In this document: positions 5,131 through 5,245 of the stretch, piece by piece
Numbering within the stretch: position 1 is the first letter of the stretch
Layout of the letters: every line of letters begins with the position of its first letter
Source: Endomicrobiia bacterium
GTDB lineage: Bacteria; Elusimicrobiota; Endomicrobiia; Endomicrobiales; Endomicrobiaceae
Direction of reading: 5' to 3'
Length of the DNA stretch: 5,245 bases
NCBI GenBank assembly: GCA_025998295.1
Contig: BNVT01000087.1
Location: 1-5,245 of the forward strand
Position numbers and translations under genes: made by a program
The notes under the pieces: generated by a model
Seen by the model: only the letters and a program-made list of their open reading frames with translations
Told to the model about the DNA's origin: nothing
Databases searched by the model: none

Positions 5131-5245
5131 TTAAATTCTAGAATTACAAATACCTGCAACTTGGAGTTAAATCGCAGTCCAAAAGGTCTTTTGTAATTAC
5201 TATATCTGTCTTTAGAGACTATTTTAAACCTTTTAACAAATTGTT
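5131..5245 (-). pseudogene. IS5-type transposase, frameshifted C-terminal end (runs off window)
   Basis: Reading inward from the window edge on the minus strand gives QFVKRFKIVSKDRYSNYKRP followed by FGLRFN. This matches the C-terminal pattern of many IS5-superfamily DDE transposases, in which a basic R-F-K/R-I-x-S-x-R-Y-R-N-R-x-K-R-F-G-L-R-F-N segment precedes L-I-A-G-I-Y-N and the stop. Here the frame shifts after FGLRFN: the original frame runs on to TAA at 5126-5124, while the adjacent frame gives LQVAGICNSRI and TAA at 5133-5131. Restoring one C (AACTC to AACCTC) joins the two perfectly. The copy is therefore inactive. The rest, including the catalytic DDE residues, lies beyond 5245. Family placement is from remembered motif patterns. 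Confidence 0.7.

Overview
This AT-rich bacterial window holds three intact genes separated by long stretches of decaying sequence. The intact genes are a phosphate-binding-type solute receptor (pstS-like, minus strand), guaA for GMP synthase (minus strand), and a membrane-anchored Sel1-repeat protein (plus strand). About 45% of the window lies outside them, and most of that carries recognisable remains of broken genes: short open stretches that continue one another across frameshifts and stop codons. Dense pseudogenes, a broken transposase and a Sel1-repeat protein suit a host-associated bacterium undergoing genome reduction, for example a termite-protist symbiont of the Endomicrobium type or a comparable intracellular lineage. 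The organism is an inference from style, not from a diagnostic marker.

Layout. Positions 9-550 (minus) are the remains of a lysine-rich, low-complexity protein gene whose 3' half is five tandem 45-bp units, with a plausible promoter still visible upstream at 592-619. Positions 712-3140 (minus) are a two-gene operon, guaA then pstS, joined by a 1-nt TAATG overlap. No pstC, pstA, pstB or phoU follows. Positions 3141-3864 are a divergent spacer between guaA and the Sel1 gene. It contains a minus-strand pseudogene (3290-3612) that keeps a perfect ribosome binding site, a possible 31-codon ORF, an AT-rich inverted repeat, and a plus-strand coding remnant (3743-3844) that resembles part of ribosomal protein L2. 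Positions 3865-4605 (plus) encode the Sel1-repeat protein. Positions 4606-5130 contain no intact gene, only unrecognised fragments. Positions 5131-5245 (minus) are the frameshifted C-terminal end of an IS5-type transposase that runs off the window.

How the genes work together. GuaA makes GMP from XMP. The PstS-like protein is translationally coupled to it but has no transporter partner here, so it either serves a pst permease encoded elsewhere or has another role. The Sel1 protein is an unlinked, probably envelope-located interaction scaffold. I see no new multi-gene system. The unusual content is the layered gene decay and the repeat-bearing remnant at the left edge.
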